64,000 nucleotides of DNA. Origin: Psychroserpens algicola (lineage in GTDB: Bacteria; Bacteroidota; Bacteroidia; Flavobacteriales; Flavobacteriaceae). A program made the position numbers and the translations under genes. Shown here one piece after another: positions 11,317 through 21,039 of this stretch. The notes beneath the pieces were generated by a model. The model was not told the origin of the DNA and made no database searches. It saw only the letters and a program-made list of their open reading frames with translations. Location: the NCBI RefSeq assembly GCF_014526325.1, contig NZ_JACNMJ010000001.1, forward strand, positions 620,001 through 684,000. Reading direction: 5' to 3'. Each line of letters opens with the position of its first letter. The stretch's first letter is position 1.

Positions 11317-12132
11317 ATGACGCTTAATTTTAAACAATTAACATTTATATTCGTATTCATACTTGGTATAAACGAATGTTATTCGCAGCTTGGTTTTTCA
11401 CACGAAATTGGTGTTATAGCTGGTCCAGTAGCCTTTCAATCAGACTTTGGTGTAAGGCAAGATTTTGAAACTAACTCAGGTAATACTGGTATTGGGATTG
11501 GGATTGTTCATTACATTAATTTTGCTTACAGAGCAGATTGTAACTGCTATTCTACAGATACGTATTTCAACGATCATTTTAAATTAAGAAATGAAATTTC
11601 TTGGAATAAAACCAAACTCAATCACTTTGGAAAATGGGTAGATGCTTCCAGAACTAGTGCAAATGCTGAACGTTTACGTCGTCACTCTGGAGTTGCTCAA
11701 AACTTTGATATTGGTACTCAAATAGAGTACTTTCCTAAAAGTATTAGAGATTTTCAAGGTTTTGCATATTCTTTTGCACCTTTTATTAGTCTAGGTGTAC
11801 ACTTTACATCCTACAATCCTACAGTTGAAACCACATATGGTGATGGTAATATTGAAAACATGAACAATTTCTATCAACCATGGGTTAATGCTGCTAATCC
11901 GGACACTAATGATGATCCTTTTCTATTTAATGGAAGTGGCACTGGATGGTCTGTTGTAGGTAGTGTTGGTACACGTTATAAATTAACGGTTCTCTCTGAT
12001 TTGATGGTCGATTTAAGATGGCAATATTACTTTAATGATGAAATTGATGGTTTAGATCACAATCTGAGTTCTAACAAAGCTAATGACTGGCTTGTTTGGC
12101 TAAACTTTGGATACATCTATTACCTCGATTAA
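11317..12132 (+). CDS. Secreted/outer-membrane protein of the flavobacterial THC0290_0291 type
   Basis: 271 residues. The signal peptide (about 1-23, ending ECYSQ) is followed by a predicted beta-rich, glycine/aromatic-rich chain. The C-terminal strands (VDLRWQYYFND, WLVWLNFGYIYYLD) look like an outer-membrane barrel ending. A two-cysteine CNCYST segment near residue 72 is unusual for a barrel. From memory it resembles a flavobacterial family named THC0290_0291, whose function is unknown. The upstream ATG at 11309 reads only five codons, so 11317 is the start. Convergent with the trans-sulfuration gene across a shared terminator. Confidence 0.75.
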   Translation: MTLNFKQLTFIFVFILGINECYSQLGFSHEIGVIAGPVAFQSDFGVRQDFETNSGNTGIGIGIVHYINFAYRADCNCYSTDTYFNDHFKLRNEISWNKTKLNHFGKWVDASRTSANAERLRRHSGVAQNFDIGTQIEYFPKSIRDFQGFAYSFAPFISLGVHFTSYNPTVETTYGDGNIENMNNFYQPWVNAANPDTNDDPFLFNGSGTGWSVVGSVGTRYKLTVLSDLMVDLRWQYYFNDEIDGLDHNLSSNKANDWLVWLNFGYIYYLD

Positions 12133-12150
12133 AACAACTTATAGACATAA

Positions 12151-12185
12151 AAAAAAGACCAAGCCATCATAGTTTGGTCTTTTTT
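12151..12185. terminator. Bidirectional terminator
   Basis: A 12-bp stem (A6-GACCAA with TTGGTC-T6), 11-base loop, between convergent genes ending at 12132 and 12205; T runs on both strands. Confidence 0.9.
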
Positions 12186-12204
12186 ATTTGAACTTAAAAT
12201 ACTA

Positions 12205-13344
12205 TTATCCTATTGCTTGTTTTAAATCGGCAATTAAATCTTCTTCATCTTCGATACCTACACTCAATCTAATTAAAGAATCTACAACTCCCGTTTTCTC
12301 CCTTTCTTCCTTAGGAATACTTGCATGTGTCATACTCGCTGGATGACCAGCTAATGATTCTACACCACCTAAAGATTCTGCTAAAGTAAAAATCTTAAGA
12401 TTTTCTACAATTTTGATGGCTTCTTCGTAATTGTTGCCTTTAGTCGTAAAAGATACCATTCCTCCAAAATCATTCATTTGAGCTTTAGCGATGTCATGAT
12501 TTGGGTGACTTTCAAATCCTGGCCAGTATACGGCTTCAATTTTAGGATGGTTATTTAAAAATTCGGCAACAGCTCTACCATTTTCACAATGACGTTGCAT
12601 TCTAATGTGTAATGTTTTAATTCCTCTTAAAGCTAAAAAGCTATCCTGAGGACCACAAACAGCTCCACTTGCATTTTGTATAAAATACAATCGGTCAGCC
12701 AGGTCTTTATCTTTTACAATTAGTGCTCCCATAACCAAATCACTATGACCTCCAATATACTTTGTAGCCGAGTGCATGACAATATCAGCGCCTAAATCTA
12801 ATGGACGTTGTAAATATGGCGTAGCGAAAGTATTATCTACAGCTAATAATAACTGATGTTTTTTAGCAATCGCTGCTGTAGCTTTGATGTCAATAATATT
12901 CATCATTGGATTGGTAGGTGTCTCTACCCAAATGAGTTTTGTTTTCTCATTGATATAGCGTTCAATATTTGACACGTTTTCCATTCCTATGAAATGAAAT
13001 TTAATTCCGAATTTCTTAAAAATACTCGTAAACAATCTATAAGTTCCTCCATAAAGGTCATTCGTTGAGACCACTTCATCTCCTGGTTCCAACAGCTTAA
13101 TCACAGCATCAATAGCTGCTAACCCAGATCCAAAAGCTAATCCATGTTTTCCGTTCTCAATACTGGCAAAAGCATTTTCTAATGCATTTCTGGTAGGATT
13201 GTGCGTTCTGGAATACTCGTAACCTTTATGACCTCCAGGTGTAGATTGCGCGTAAGTTGATGTTTGATAAATTGGAGGCATGACACTTCCGTAAGCTGGG
13301 TCGTGTTCTTGTCCTCCATGTATTGTTTTTGTGTTGAATTTCAT
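12205..13344 (-). CDS. Trans-sulfuration PLP enzyme (cystathionine gamma-synthase/lyase family)
   Basis: 379 residues, a typical Cys/Met-metabolism PLP enzyme. It shows the N-terminal [17 protein letters not shown] segment, the phosphate-cup [10 protein letters not shown], the WVETPTNP segment, and the PLP-lysine motif [13 protein letters not shown] near residue 195. It would either join cysteine and an activated homoserine (gamma-synthase, MetB) or cleave cystathionine (gamma-lyase). The two activities cannot be separated by eye and no met or cys gene lies next to it. The N-terminus is most like proteins annotated as cystathionine gamma-synthase. ATG at 13344. Confidence 0.9.
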   Translation of the reverse strand: MKFNTKTIHGGQEHDPAYGSVMPPIYQTSTYAQSTPGGHKGYEYSRTHNPTRNALENAFASIENGKHGLAFGSGLAAIDAVIKLLEPGDEVVSTNDLYGGTYRLFTSIFKKFGIKFHFIGMENVSNIERYINEKTKLIWVETPTNPMMNIIDIKATAAIAKKHQLLLAVDNTFATPYLQRPLDLGADIVMHSATKYIGGHSDLVMGALIVKDKDLADRLYFIQNASGAVCGPQDSFLALRGIKTLHIRMQRHCENGRAVAEFLNNHPKIEAVYWPGFESHPNHDIAKAQMNDFGGMVSFTTKGNNYEEAIKIVENLKIFTLAESLGGVESLAGHPASMTHASIPKEEREKTGVVDSLIRLSVGIEDEEDLIADLKQAIG

Positions 13345-13473
13345 AAGTTATTGTTCTGTTTTTTCTGAAAATCATAAGTCGGAAAATGACTAAAATCATT
13401 TCATTGCCTTATAGCAAACAACAAATTTAAGGTTTAATTCGTTGTATTCAAATCTAAGTAATACCTTTATTGA

Positions 13474-14220
13474 ATGTTTAACAGAATCTTGGATATTTTG
13501 AAAAAAATCAGCCTGCTATTTACCCTATTAGCCTTAGTTATTTCTTGTAATAAAGAGGTGAAAATCGATTTTACTGAAACCCATATAGAAACTTCAGAAG
13601 CTGCTGATATTTCTATCAATTTTCCTAAAGCTGAAGGGACCGAAATTATTGCCAATCGTATTAATAATACGCTTCAGAATTATATCATCAACCAAACTAA
13701 CATTTCAGAAGATTCGTTAGAACATGTATCTATCCATGATGCAATTTCTAGGTTTAATTACGAGTTTAATAGTTTTAAAAACGATTTTCCAGAGTCATCT
13801 CAACAATGGGAAGCGTTTATTGATGGTGAGGTCACCTATAGTTCACCAGAAATTATTTGTATTGCAATAAATTCTTATCTCGATACTGGAGGTGCTCATG
13901 GAAATACCAATGTGAGGTTTTTTAATTTTAATCCCCAAACTGGTACTGTGTTAAATATGAAAGACCTAATAAGCAACCAGGAAGGACTTTCAAAAATTAT
14001 AGAACGTGAGCTATTAAAAAATATTAAGAACGACACTGAAAATCAACCAACTGAAGATGTTTTCTTTGGAAAAGACTTTCAACTACCAGAATCAATAGGC
14101 TTTAGTGATGAAGGCCTAATTGTGTTATATAATCCTTATGAAATTGCCGCATATGCTCAAGGCATTATAGAGTTTACAATTCCGTTTACAGAGGTTAATT
14201 CGTTTTTAAACGTAAATTAA
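13474..14220 (+). CDS. Lipoprotein with DUF4163/DUF3298 (RsiV-like) domains
   Basis: 248 residues. A lipoprotein signal (LLALVISC, Cys about 26) is followed by a DUF4163-like N-terminal half and a DUF3298-like C-terminal half, with the GGAHGNT segment near residue 145 and the ending [11 protein letters not shown]. In Bacillus the same pair of folds forms the lysozyme-binding part of anti-sigma factor RsiV; in Bacteroidetes these are free lipoproteins of unknown role. The gene overlaps the convergent antiporter gene by 4 bp. No sigma factor is next to it, so an RsiV-type role is not supported by context. Confidence 0.8.
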   Translation: MFNRILDILKKISLLFTLLALVISCNKEVKIDFTETHIETSEAADISINFPKAEGTEIIANRINNTLQNYIINQTNISEDSLEHVSIHDAISRFNYEFNSFKNDFPESSQQWEAFIDGEVTYSSPEIICIAINSYLDTGGAHGNTNVRFFNFNPQTGTVLNMKDLISNQEGLSKIIERELLKNIKNDTENQPTEDVFFGKDFQLPESIGFSDEGLIVLYNPYEIAAYAQGIIEFTIPFTEVNSFLNVN

Positions 14221-15464
14221 TCTGCATTTTGGGATAATCGCTTAATGATTGGTTCAACCGTAAGCCCTTGACCAATAATAGAAAATACGACGATGATGTA
14301 AGTCATGACTAAAAATAATTCGCGATGCATCTCTTCGGTTAAACTAAGTGCTAAAGCAATAGAAATACCACCTCTTAATCCGCCCCAAGTCATAATTAAG
14401 TTGGTATGTTTTACAAACTGTAGTTTTTTATCAAAGAATTTTATTGGTAGCCATAATGACACATATCGACTTAGTAGCACAAGCGGAACAGCAATTAAAC
14501 CTGCCAGTATATAATCTAAACTAAAGGTAAGTACCAGCATTTCCATCCCTATCATAACAAATAAAATGGTATTGAGTAACACATCGATTAATTCCCAGAA
14601 CTTATCAACGTAAGTTTCGGTAATTTTAGACATGGCCGATTGTCTTACGGTATCATTCCCTACAATTAATCCAGCAGTAACCATGGCTAATGGTGCAGAT
14701 AAATGCCACTGGTGAGCTAACAGGCTTCCTCCCATAACTGTCGCAATGGTTATAATTACCTCAACTTCGTAATCATCAATAGACTTTAGTAACTTATAGG
14801 TGATGTATCCTAAAATGAGTCCTAATGCAATACCTCCCAAAACTTCTTGTCCGAATAACTTAGCAATCTCACTAAATTCAATAGCGGCATCTGGCTTGGC
14901 AGCAATAGCAAAAATGGTTAAAAACACAACCACACCAACACCATCATTAAATAAGGATTCACCAACAATTTTAGTTTCGAGTTTTTTAGGTGCACCCGCT
15001 TTTTTTAAAATGCCTAATACAGCTATTGGATCTGTTGGAGATATTAATGCTCCAAACAATAAACAGTATATAAATGACACATTAAGGTTTAAAAGCTGAA
15101 GTAAATAATAGGTTAATATTCCGACCAAAAATGTAGATACCAAAACGCCGAGAGTTGCAAAAACCATCACAGGCCATCGCTGGATCTTCAGCTGGTTAAA
15201 ATTAGTATGTAAAGCGCCTGCGAAAAGCAAAAAACTCAACATGATATCGAGTAAGACTGTTTTAAAGTCAATTTGTGAAATGAGTGCTTTTTCTCGTAAT
15301 AATAAAGTATCATCAAACTGTCCGATAGCCACAACGATAATTGTAAAAACAATGGTGATGAGCATTAACCCAATGGTAATGGGTAGCTTTAAAAACTTAA
15401 CATTGATATACCCAAAAAGTGCTGATAATACAATTAAAACCGATACAATTGCATAATAATCCAT
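14217..15464 (-). CDS. CPA1-family Na+/H+ antiporter
   Basis: 415 residues with about 12 hydrophobic membrane segments. The family hallmarks are present: [18 protein letters not shown] and the [13 protein letters not shown] motif, whose acidic residues bind the cation and proton, plus the late conserved [16 protein letters not shown] segment. It exchanges sodium (or potassium) for protons at the inner membrane. It lacks the long C-terminal regulatory tail of larger NhaP proteins. Its stop overlaps that of the convergent lipoprotein gene by 4 bp, so transcription of the pair can interfere. Confidence 0.92.
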   Translation of the reverse strand: MDYYAIVSVLIVLSALFGYINVKFLKLPITIGLMLITIVFTIIVVAIGQFDDTLLLREKALISQIDFKTVLLDIMLSFLLFAGALHTNFNQLKIQRWPVMVFATLGVLVSTFLVGILTYYLLQLLNLNVSFIYCLLFGALISPTDPIAVLGILKKAGAPKKLETKIVGESLFNDGVGVVVFLTIFAIAAKPDAAIEFSEIAKLFGQEVLGGIALGLILGYITYKLLKSIDDYEVEVIITIATVMGGSLLAHQWHLSAPLAMVTAGLIVGNDTVRQSAMSKITETYVDKFWELIDVLLNTILFVMIGMEMLVLTFSLDYILAGLIAVPLVLLSRYVSLWLPIKFFDKKLQFVKHTNLIMTWGGLRGGISIALALSLTEEMHRELFLVMTYIIVVFSIIGQGLTVEPIIKRLSQNAD

Positions 15465-15578
15465 AGGTCTCTAAATTTTCGATAAAAGTAACTATTTTTC
15501 TTTTGAAATCTATTTACTTTGCACAATGGAAACTCATAAAATCCCGCATTGAGTTATATCAATATTTGTAATATCACC

Positions 15579-15938
15579 ATGAAAAAAATATACCATCTAA
15601 AAACTTGTAGTACCTGTGTAAGAATTATTAAAACTTTAGACTTACCTGATGACGTTATATTTCAGGATATTAAAACTGAAGAGATTACAGTAAAACAACT
15701 AGAAGAACTTGCAAAATTAGCTGGTAGCTATGAGGCGTTGTTTAGTAAGCGCGCTAAACTCTATAAAGACATGGGGTTAAAAAATCAAAATCTCACTGAA
15801 AAGGATTTTAAGCAGTACATTTTGGAGCATTATACGTTTTTAAGCCGACCAGTTTTGGTTTATAACGATCGAATTTTTATTGGTAATAGTGCAAAAACAG
15901 TAGAAGCCGCAAAGGCTTTTATCCACTCTAATGAATAG
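15579..15938 (+). CDS. ArsC/Spx-family thioredoxin-fold protein
   Basis: 119 residues from the ATG at 15579; an upstream TTG at 15549 would add ten unlikely residues. The N-terminal KKIYHLKTCSTCVRI has the CxxC redox pair (Cys9, Cys12), and the SRPVLVYNDRIFIGN segment is typical of the ArsC/Spx/YffB group. Members are either glutaredoxin/thioredoxin-linked arsenate reductases or redox proteins of other function. No ars gene is nearby and the usual CX5R site is not cleanly present, so arsenate reduction is unproven. It overlaps the downstream exporter gene by 8 bp, implying translational coupling. Confidence 0.82.
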   Translation: MKKIYHLKTCSTCVRIIKTLDLPDDVIFQDIKTEEITVKQLEELAKLAGSYEALFSKRAKLYKDMGLKNQNLTEKDFKQYILEHYTFLSRPVLVYNDRIFIGNSAKTVEAAKAFIHSNE

Positions 15939-16824
15939 CAGGAAGTTTGCAATTATAGCATTATCGTTAGTTCAGCTTTTATATGGTTTGAATTACACCT
16001 TTGCGAAGTTTCTCATCAACGAAGGGTTTATAAAAACTTTTGGATTAACCCTTTGTCGCGTTGGTGGAGCTACGCTCCTATTCTGGATATTTGGCTTCTT
16101 TTTCAAAGCTGAAAAAATTGACAAAAAAGATTACTTTACCTTCTTTCTTGGAGCTGTATTTGGTGTGGCCATAAATATGCTCCTATTTTTAAAGGGCTTA
16201 GAACTTACGTCTCCAATTCACGCCTCAGTGATTGTTACAACAACGCCAATTATCATTTTGGTTTTATCGTCTTTCTTTTTAGCTGAAAAAGTAACAAAAC
16301 TCAAAATTCTGGGAGTTGTTCTCGGGTTTTGTGGTGGAATTCTACTAACCGTTTTAGGGAAATCTACTCGTGTGGGAGATAATGTTCCCTTAGGAAACCT
16401 CTTTATTTTCATCAATGCGATTTCCTATAGTATTTACATCATAATTATTAAGAAATTAACGGCTAAATACCATCCATTTACATTTATTAAATGGCTATTC
16501 TTATTTGGACTACTTATGGTAATTCCTTTTGGATACACCGAAGCTTCTGAAATACAATGGCACACCTTTACACCTTATGTCTGGCTTTCGGTAGCCTTTG
16601 TCGTCATTGGAGCAACATTTGCAACCTATGTTTTAAATCCGTTAGCATTAAGATCGCTTAAAGCGTCCACAGTTGGAGTATTTATTTATCTTCAACCTGT
16701 AATTGCTGGTGTATTTGCGATTCTTATGGGAGTAGACGTTGTAAGTCCAGTAAAAATTATTGCGATGTTACTTATTTTCTCAGGCGTTTATCTGGTGTCT
16801 AAAAAACCAAAAGTATCAGCTTAA
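15931..16824 (+). CDS. EamA/DMT-family transporter
   Basis: 297 residues with ten predicted transmembrane helices arranged as two EamA repeats (about 8-140 and 155-290), each beginning with an amphipathic start and a conserved proline-rich loop. DMT transporters usually export small metabolites or amino acids; the substrate is not deducible. The start overlaps the end of the ArsC-like gene, so the two form an operon. The 3' end overlaps the convergent thioesterase gene by 9 bp. Confidence 0.9.
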   Translation: MNSRKFAIIALSLVQLLYGLNYTFAKFLINEGFIKTFGLTLCRVGGATLLFWIFGFFFKAEKIDKKDYFTFFLGAVFGVAINMLLFLKGLELTSPIHASVIVTTTPIIILVLSSFFLAEKVTKLKILGVVLGFCGGILLTVLGKSTRVGDNVPLGNLFIFINAISYSIYIIIIKKLTAKYHPFTFIKWLFLFGLLMVIPFGYTEASEIQWHTFTPYVWLSVAFVVIGATFATYVLNPLALRSLKASTVGVFIYLQPVIAGVFAILMGVDVVSPVKIIAMLLIFSGVYLVSKKPKVSA

Positions 16825-17292
16825 ATTTTTAGGGACTTTCCCTTCAACTCTGGTATCTTCTTTGGTAAGCGTTTTAAAGTTTTTGGTTCTTGGAAATAAC
16901 TGTGAAAATTTCAATAAGGCTTCTGGCAAGGTTGTTAGTTTTCGGGTTTTTAAATCTATCCAGGCGCCTAACATATCACTTGAGGCTAAATGTTCGCCTT
17001 TATCATTGTAAAAATTATGCTCAAATTTAAAGAACATTCCATCCTCACTTAAGCCAGATAATTCTAGACTTACAGTAACAGGTTTTCCTATAAATGACTC
17101 TTTATAGTAATAAGTATGTTCATAAAATACAACTGGTCCAACACCATGTTTTGAAAGTGTTTCCATAGAAAATCCGTATTCTATAAAAAAGCCCATTCTG
17201 GTATGACTCATAAAGTTGGTGTAAGCCGAATTGGCTAAATGACCATTCGCATCAATATCACTCCAGCGTATTTCAAAATTCTTTTTGTACAT
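16816..17292 (-). CDS. Acyl-CoA thioesterase, hot-dog fold
   Basis: 158 residues from the ATG at 17292. A longer frame to 17382 would add 30 residues that do not fit the family and would run back into the yicC promoter region. FEIRWSDIDANGHLANSAY is the 4-hydroxybenzoyl-CoA-thioesterase-type active-site segment, with the catalytic Asp in WSDIDANGH, and HTYYYKESFIGKPVTVSLEL is the central hot-dog strand. It would hydrolyse an acyl-CoA to free acid and CoA in the cytoplasm. The chain length preferred is unknown. Confidence 0.88.
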   Translation of the reverse strand: MYKKNFEIRWSDIDANGHLANSAYTNFMSHTRMGFFIEYGFSMETLSKHGVGPVVFYEHTYYYKESFIGKPVTVSLELSGLSEDGMFFKFEHNFYNDKGEHLASSDMLGAWIDLKTRKLTTLPEALLKFSQLFPRTKNFKTLTKEDTRVEGKVPKNLS

Positions 17293-17369
17293 CAATATTT
17301 TTTTTAAGGCTGCAAAGTTATAGTTTTTTGATAATGTGAAGCTATGATTTATAACTTTATGATTTTGCT

Positions 17370-17377
17370 TACCTTTG
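17370..17377 (+). promoter_or_regulatory. Candidate -7 box of the yicC-gmk-nadD operon
   Basis: TACCTTTG matches TAnnTTTG and ends 21 bp before the yicC ATG at 17399, the usual distance. A -33 element is not clear. Confidence 0.55.
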
Positions 17378-17398
17378 CTCAACTTTTAAAATTCGTTC

Positions 17399-18256
17399 AT
17401 GATACAATCAATGACTGGTTATGGTAAATCTGTTATACAGCTACCAACCAAAAAAATTTCAATTGAAGTCAAATCACTAAATAGTAAAAACCTTGACCTC
17501 AACACACGTATGCCTTCTATGTATCGTGAAAAAGAATTAAGCATTAGAAAACTAATTGCTTCAAAGTTAGTGAGAGGTAAAGTAGATTTCTCGTTATACA
17601 TGGAAATCACAGGTGAAGAAACCTCAACACAAATCAATAAAACGGTTGTTAAACAGTACATCAAACAATTGAGAGAAGTTGTTGATGGCGATACTACCGA
17701 ATTATTAAAAATGGCGATTCGTTTACCTGACGCAGTAACGACCGAACGTGATGATATTGATGAAAATGAGTGGAAGCAGATTGCTGAAGTTATTGACAAT
17801 AGCTTAGAGAAGATTCAAAAATACCGATTGGATGAAGGCAAAAGTCTCGAAGCCGATTTTATCAATCGTGTTGAAAATATTTCGAAATTGTTAGACGACG
17901 TTATTGCTATGGATCCTGATCGTATTGAAGGTGTTAGAGAACGTTTAAATAAGGGGATTTCAGAAATTAAAGAGAAAGTAGACGAAAACCGTTTTGAACA
18001 AGAACTCGTGTATTACATTGAAAAATTTGACATCACCGAAGAAAAAGTGCGCTTAAAGAATCACTTAGATTACTTTAAAAAAGCTTTAAAATCTGATGAT
18101 TCTAATGGAAAAAAATTAGGATTTATCTCTCAGGAAATGGGACGAGAAATTAATACTATAGGTTCAAAATCTAATTATGCACCAATGCAAAAACTGGTGG
18201 TTCAAATGAAAGATGAACTCGAAAAAATTAAGGAACAGTTATTGAATGTGCTGTAA
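17399..18256 (+). CDS. yicC: YicC/YloC-family endoribonuclease
   Basis: 285 residues. The invariant start MIQSMTGYGK and the C-terminal GFISQEMGREINTIGSKSN motif (DUF1732) identify the family, whose members act as RNA endonucleases with roles in stationary-phase stress and small-RNA turnover. The central part is helical and charged. It is the first gene of a yicC-gmk-nadD run; the pairing with gmk is widely conserved. It ends 25 bp before gmk. Confidence 0.94.
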   Translation: MIQSMTGYGKSVIQLPTKKISIEVKSLNSKNLDLNTRMPSMYREKELSIRKLIASKLVRGKVDFSLYMEITGEETSTQINKTVVKQYIKQLREVVDGDTTELLKMAIRLPDAVTTERDDIDENEWKQIAEVIDNSLEKIQKYRLDEGKSLEADFINRVENISKLLDDVIAMDPDRIEGVRERLNKGISEIKEKVDENRFEQELVYYIEKFDITEEKVRLKNHLDYFKKALKSDDSNGKKLGFISQEMGREINTIGSKSNYAPMQKLVVQMKDELEKIKEQLLNVL

Positions 18257-18281
18257 TATACATGAACTTTAAAACAAACTT

Positions 18282-18872
18282 GTGTCAGAAATAAAAAATA
18301 AAAAAAGAGGAAAACTAATTGTCTTTTCAGCACCATCAGGTTCAGGAAAAACAACCATTGTTAGACATTTACTCAAACAGAAAGAACTTAATTTAGAGTT
18401 TTCAATTTCAGCAACATCCAGAGAAAAACGTGGTAATGAAATTCACGGAAAAGATTATTATTTTCTAGACATCAAAGATTTTAAAAACCGAATTAAAAAT
18501 GATGAGTTTTTAGAATGGGAAGAGGTATATCGCGATAATTTCTATGGCACATTAAAAACGGAGATTGAACGCATCTGGGGAAAAGGCAAACATGTGATTT
18601 TTGATATTGATGTGTCTGGCGGACTCAGAATCAAAAAGAAATTTCCTGAGGAAACCATCGCTATTTTTGTTAAGCCACCAGATCTTAATGAACTTATTAT
18701 AAGGCTTAAAGAACGTGGTGAAGAAAGCGAAGATAAAATTAGCATGCGTGTTGCCAAAGCACCTGCCGAACTCGCTACAGCGCCTTTATTTGATAAAATT
18801 GTGCTCAATAAAGATTTAGATAAGGCACTTGAAAACGCTTATACTTTAGTTTCAGATTTTATTAAACAATAA
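18282..18872 (+). CDS. gmk: Guanylate kinase
   Basis: 196 residues. The P-loop FSAPSGSGKTT (about residues 15-25), the GMP-binding segment SATSREKRGNEIHGKDYYF and the lid region (ERGEESEDKISMR) are all present. It phosphorylates GMP to GDP with ATP. The start is GTG at 18282: the only nearby ATG (18262) is out of frame, and the next in-frame Met is far inside. Operon with yicC and nadD (3 bp gap to nadD). Confidence 0.96.
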   Translation: MSEIKNKKRGKLIVFSAPSGSGKTTIVRHLLKQKELNLEFSISATSREKRGNEIHGKDYYFLDIKDFKNRIKNDEFLEWEEVYRDNFYGTLKTEIERIWGKGKHVIFDIDVSGGLRIKKKFPEETIAIFVKPPDLNELIIRLKERGEESEDKISMRVAKAPAELATAPLFDKIVLNKDLDKALENAYTLVSDFIKQ

Positions 18873-18875
18873 ACT

Positions 18876-19454
18876 ATGAAAATCGGACTCTATTTTGGGA
18901 CGTTTAATCCCATTCATGTTGGTCATTTAACGATTGCAAATCACTTAGCCGAATTTAGTGATCTCGATAAAATATGGTTTGTAGTCACTCCACACAGCCC
19001 TTTTAAAAAGAAAAGTTCTTTGCTGGATAATCGTCAGCGTTATGAAATGGTGTATCGTGCCACCAAAGAATATACGAAACTCGAGCCTAGTGATATTGAG
19101 TTTAATTTACCTCAGCCTAATTATACCATAAATACACTCACTTATCTTCAGGAGAAATATGCTGAGCATGAATTTGCATTGATTATGGGTGAAGACAATC
19201 TGAAGAGTTTTCACAAGTGGAAAAACTACGAACTCATTTTAGAACATCATGACATTTATGTCTATCCCAGAATTTCTGAAGGAACTGTAGAAACTGAGTT
19301 TGACAATCATAAAAAGATTCATAACATCGATGCTCCAATTATGGAGTTATCATCAACATTTATTCGTAAATCTATAAAAGAGGGAAAGAATGTTAGACCA
19401 ATGCTACCCGAACATGTATGGGAATATTTAGACGAAATGAATTTTTATAAATAA
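18876..19454 (+). CDS. nadD: Nicotinate-nucleotide adenylyltransferase
   Basis: 192 residues. GTFNPIHVGHL (residues 8-18) is the nucleotidyltransferase HxGH motif, and LSSTFIRKSIKEGK is the ISSTxIR motif that contacts ATP. It makes deamido-NAD from nicotinate mononucleotide in NAD biosynthesis. It is the last gene of the yicC-gmk-nadD run, 3 bp after gmk. Confidence 0.95.
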   Translation: MKIGLYFGTFNPIHVGHLTIANHLAEFSDLDKIWFVVTPHSPFKKKSSLLDNRQRYEMVYRATKEYTKLEPSDIEFNLPQPNYTINTLTYLQEKYAEHEFALIMGEDNLKSFHKWKNYELILEHHDIYVYPRISEGTVETEFDNHKKIHNIDAPIMELSSTFIRKSIKEGKNVRPMLPEHVWEYLDEMNFYK

Positions 19455-19482
19455 CATACAATATTTCACCGTAAACTTACGT

Positions 19483-19498
19483 TTAACATTAATGTTAA
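19483..19498. repeat. 16-bp perfect palindrome after nadD
   Basis: TTAACATTAATGTTAA reads the same on both strands, and a second short hairpin (TAAAC-TTAC-GTTTA, 19472-19485) lies just before it. Possible operator or weak attenuator for the small membrane-protein gene at 19581; no protein can be assigned. Confidence 0.4.
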
Positions 19499-19502
19499 TG
19501 TT

Positions 19503-19533
19503 AAAAACTAATTTTAATAATAGTTTTTTTTTT
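19503..19533 (+). terminator. Possible weak terminator of the nadD operon
   Basis: An 8-bp AT-rich stem (AAAAACTA/TAGTTTTT) with a 10-base loop, running into ten T residues. The low GC content of the stem makes it uncertain. Confidence 0.4.
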
Positions 19534-19580
19534 GATGAAAAAACCATTATTTTTATAGTCTTAAAAAGTTTAAATCCCAC

Positions 19581-19919
19581 ATGAATTACACTCTTATCAT
19601 AGGTCTTTTTTTCTTAGCGATATTATTGTATAAGGTTTTTGAATGTGTGCGCAGGAATCGTCTCAGTACGCTTGGAAAAATTAAGTTTGCGATTTCTGCA
19701 GTTTTAATTCTATCCTTCTTAACAACTGGCTATTTCCTTACCTATCCCGATTCATTGTACTGGTTTATTTTCTCAGCTGTGATTATATTATCTCTTAGCT
19801 TATCCTCTTCTTTAGTTAGAAACGAGTTAAAACGCTATATGGAACTTAGCAGAAAAGATAAAATCATCAATGCTTGTTACTACACACTAATATTAGTGTC
19901 TATTACTATTATTTTTTAA
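19581..19919 (+). CDS. Small membrane protein of unknown function
   Basis: 112 residues with four hydrophobic segments (about 4-20, 36-52, 58-77 and 95-112) separated by short basic loops (RRNRLSTLGK, RNELKRYMELSRKDK). It is not recognised. The last helix runs to the final residue. Its stop overlaps the convergent yraN stop by 4 bp (TTAA read on both strands). Probably an inner-membrane protein. Confidence 0.7.
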   Translation: MNYTLIIGLFFLAILLYKVFECVRRNRLSTLGKIKFAISAVLILSFLTTGYFLTYPDSLYWFIFSAVIILSLSLSSSLVRNELKRYMELSRKDKIINACYYTLILVSITIIF

Positions 19920-20275
19920 AAGTGATAAAAAGCATTTTTTAAATGCTCTAAGGACATTTCCTTTTTATTCAGAACGATAGCAATTATATCAAAACGAACT
20001 TCAACATCCAGTTGATTGGTATTTACAAATGCATCGATAGCTTTAATAATTCGTTGTATTTGTTTGGGTTTTAAAAAATCCTGAGGATTACCAAAACCTC
20101 GACTAGCACGTGTTTTAACCTCAACTACAGCTAGTATATTTGATTTTTGGGCAATGATATCGACTTCGGCTTTTTGATAGACATAATTACGAGCTATAAT
20201 TTCATACCCATCTTTTAACAGAAAATCAACTGCTAAGTCCTCACCTTTTTTTCCTAATTCATTATGATTAGCCAT
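19916..20275 (-). CDS. YraN/UPF0102 family nuclease-fold protein
   Basis: 119 residues. ANHNELGKKGEDLAVDFL and KAEVDIIAQKSNILAVVEVK carry the restriction-endonuclease-like core (E...D...ExK) of the UPF0102 family, related in fold to archaeal Holliday-junction resolvases. A nuclease role is inferred from the fold and has little direct evidence. The start lies directly against the stop of the HEAT-repeat gene, so it is translationally coupled at the end of a three-gene unit. Confidence 0.9.
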   Translation of the reverse strand: MANHNELGKKGEDLAVDFLLKDGYEIIARNYVYQKAEVDIIAQKSNILAVVEVKTRASRGFGNPQDFLKPKQIQRIIKAIDAFVNTNQLDVEVRFDIIAIVLNKKEMSLEHLKNAFYHF

Positions 20276-21037
20276 TTATCTTTTATAATTAGCATCAATA
20301 TAGCGTATCGCTTCATCCTGACTTAAAACTGCAAATTTTTTATAACGATGGTGAACATCGACAATTTCATCTAAAGCCTTTTCTATTAGCGCTTTGTTTT
20401 TCCATGTATTGAGATGTGCAACTACTGTGTTTAAACAACCATTTTTATAAGCTATTTGTCCGAGTACATGAACTAAAGTGTCTGAAACACGTTTGGTATC
20501 ATCAAACTCCAGCGTTTTAAGAAGCGGCAATATATCTTGCGGATGCGTACGACCGCGAAGTTCAATACCATGACAAATTTCTCGTCTAATTTCTTTATCA
20601 GGATGCTTGAGATAGGTTTTACACCATGCTAAAACAGGAACAGGGTTCTTCTCTCCCATTTTTTTAATAGAACCTATAACGGCATTTCTAACACGATGGT
20701 GTTGGTCAAATAACCCTTTATCCATATAGTGCTGAACCTTATCGAAATGAAATTTACCAATTTCGCCAGCTGCATTTATAACCGTCTGGCGAATCAATTC
20801 ATCTTCAGATTGCATCAATGTATCTAACACTGAAAAAATCGCAGATTGTAAATCTGGATGTTTATAGAAAATTTTGCCAATAGCCAGATAGGCTGATTTC
20901 CGAATATAAGTATCCTCATCTGAAAAATAACTGATACTGTTTTGTGATTGACCATGTTTTAAATCAGATGTAATAACGTCGTTGATCTGTTTTACCAGCT
21001 CATCCCGTTCTGATTTTTTTAGATCGTAAAACCCCAT
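20276..21037 (-). CDS. HEAT-repeat protein
   Basis: 253 residues forming about six helical HEAT/ARM-like repeats (for example AYLAIGKIFYKHP, INAAGEIGKFHFD, VRNAVIGSIKKMGEKNP, IRREICHGIELRGR), similar to DNA-alkylation-repair-type HEAT proteins. The repeats suggest a binding scaffold. It lies 2 bp after the S66 peptidase gene and abuts yraN, making a tight operon. The partner is unknown. Confidence 0.82.
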   Translation of the reverse strand: MGFYDLKKSERDELVKQINDVITSDLKHGQSQNSISYFSDEDTYIRKSAYLAIGKIFYKHPDLQSAIFSVLDTLMQSEDELIRQTVINAAGEIGKFHFDKVQHYMDKGLFDQHHRVRNAVIGSIKKMGEKNPVPVLAWCKTYLKHPDKEIRREICHGIELRGRTHPQDILPLLKTLEFDDTKRVSDTLVHVLGQIAYKNGCLNTVVAHLNTWKNKALIEKALDEIVDVHHRYKKFAVLSQDEAIRYIDANYKR

Positions 21038-21039
21038 AA